In this document: positions 5,259-5,378 of the stretch, one piece after another
Position numbering within the stretch: position 1 is the stretch's first letter
How the letters are laid out: every line of letters starts with the position of its first letter
Assembly: GCA_007125255.1 (NCBI GenBank)
Contig: SLDM01000481.1
Span: 1 to 5,378 of the forward strand
Length of the DNA stretch: 5,378 nt
Reading direction: 5' to 3'
Source: Phycisphaerales bacterium
Lineage (GTDB): Bacteria > Planctomycetota > Phycisphaerae > Phycisphaerales > SM1A02
Notes under the pieces: model-generated
What the model saw: the letters and a program-made list of their open reading frames with translations, nothing else
The model's database searches: none
Told to the model about the DNA's origin: nothing
Made by a program: the position numbers and the translations under genes

Positions 5259-5378
5259 GCGGTCGGGCCGCGCGGGTCTGGGTGACGCGCGATGAGACGC
5301 CCGAGGGGCCCCTGTGTCGCGCGCTGAGCGATGCCGGCCTCGAGCCGGTCTGTGAGCCGGTGATCTCGCGCCACCGCA
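5255..5378 (+). CDS. hemD: Uroporphyrinogen-III synthase HemD, N-terminal part (runs off the window)
   Basis: Only the first 41 codons are present, beginning with GTG 5255, which overlaps the hemC stop (GTGA). The peptide has ARVWVTRDETPEGPLCRAL followed by SDAGLEPVCEPVI. This matches the HemD N-terminal pattern of a first beta strand ending in VTR, a helix, then a Gly-x-Glu-x-x-x-x-Pro strand. HemD cyclises hydroxymethylbilane with inversion of ring D to give uroporphyrinogen III, directly after HemC in the pathway, which fits its position. The call rests on this short segment plus context. The catalytic C-terminal domain, and any fusion to a SUMT (CobA-type) domain, lie outside the window. 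Confidence 0.82.
   Translation, partial: MSGRAARVWVTRDETPEGPLCRALSDAGLEPVCEPVISRHR

Overview
The window is GC-rich bacterial chromosome (roughly two thirds G+C by eye), carrying ordinary metabolic genes and one conspicuous intergenic repeat. There is no phage, plasmid, CRISPR, tRNA or rRNA signature. The organism cannot be fixed from the sequence. The high GC, translation starts without a Shine-Dalgarno at the first gene of each cluster, and an intergenic 8-bp-period repeat with GGCACGRA-like units would all fit a planctomycete-type (for example Phycisphaerae-like) environmental bacterium. That placement is inference and weakly held.

Layout. Positions 87-1133, minus strand: a cytoplasmic alpha/beta hydrolase of the acetyl xylan esterase / cephalosporin-C deacetylase family with a complete Ser-Asp-His triad. 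Positions 1134-1392: a divergent intergenic region almost filled by an inverted-repeat element (about 1159-1384). From 1393 every gene is on the plus strand: thiL (thiamine-monophosphate kinase), tsaE (tRNA t6A ATPase), yacG (small zinc protein, gyrase inhibitor family), a 54-bp gap, hemL (glutamate-1-semialdehyde aminomutase), hemC (hydroxymethylbilane synthase) and the first 41 codons of hemD (uroporphyrinogen-III synthase), which runs off the window end.

How the genes fit together. thiL/tsaE and hemL/hemC overlap by 4 nt (ATGA), hemC/hemD by 4 nt (GTGA) and tsaE/yacG by 8 nt, so these are translationally coupled runs. hemL, hemC and hemD supply three steps of C5-pathway tetrapyrrole synthesis: glutamate-1-semialdehyde to 5-aminolevulinate, then (after the HemB step, not encoded here) porphobilinogen to hydroxymethylbilane to uroporphyrinogen III. 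thiL makes thiamine diphosphate, tsaE supports tRNA t6A modification and yacG is a small zinc protein; these three share an operon with each other rather than a pathway.

The strongest unexplained signal is the element at 1159-1384. It has nested inverted arms made of degenerate 8-bp repeats, and its right end lies 8 nt from the thiL start codon. No convincing new enzymatic or defence system was found.
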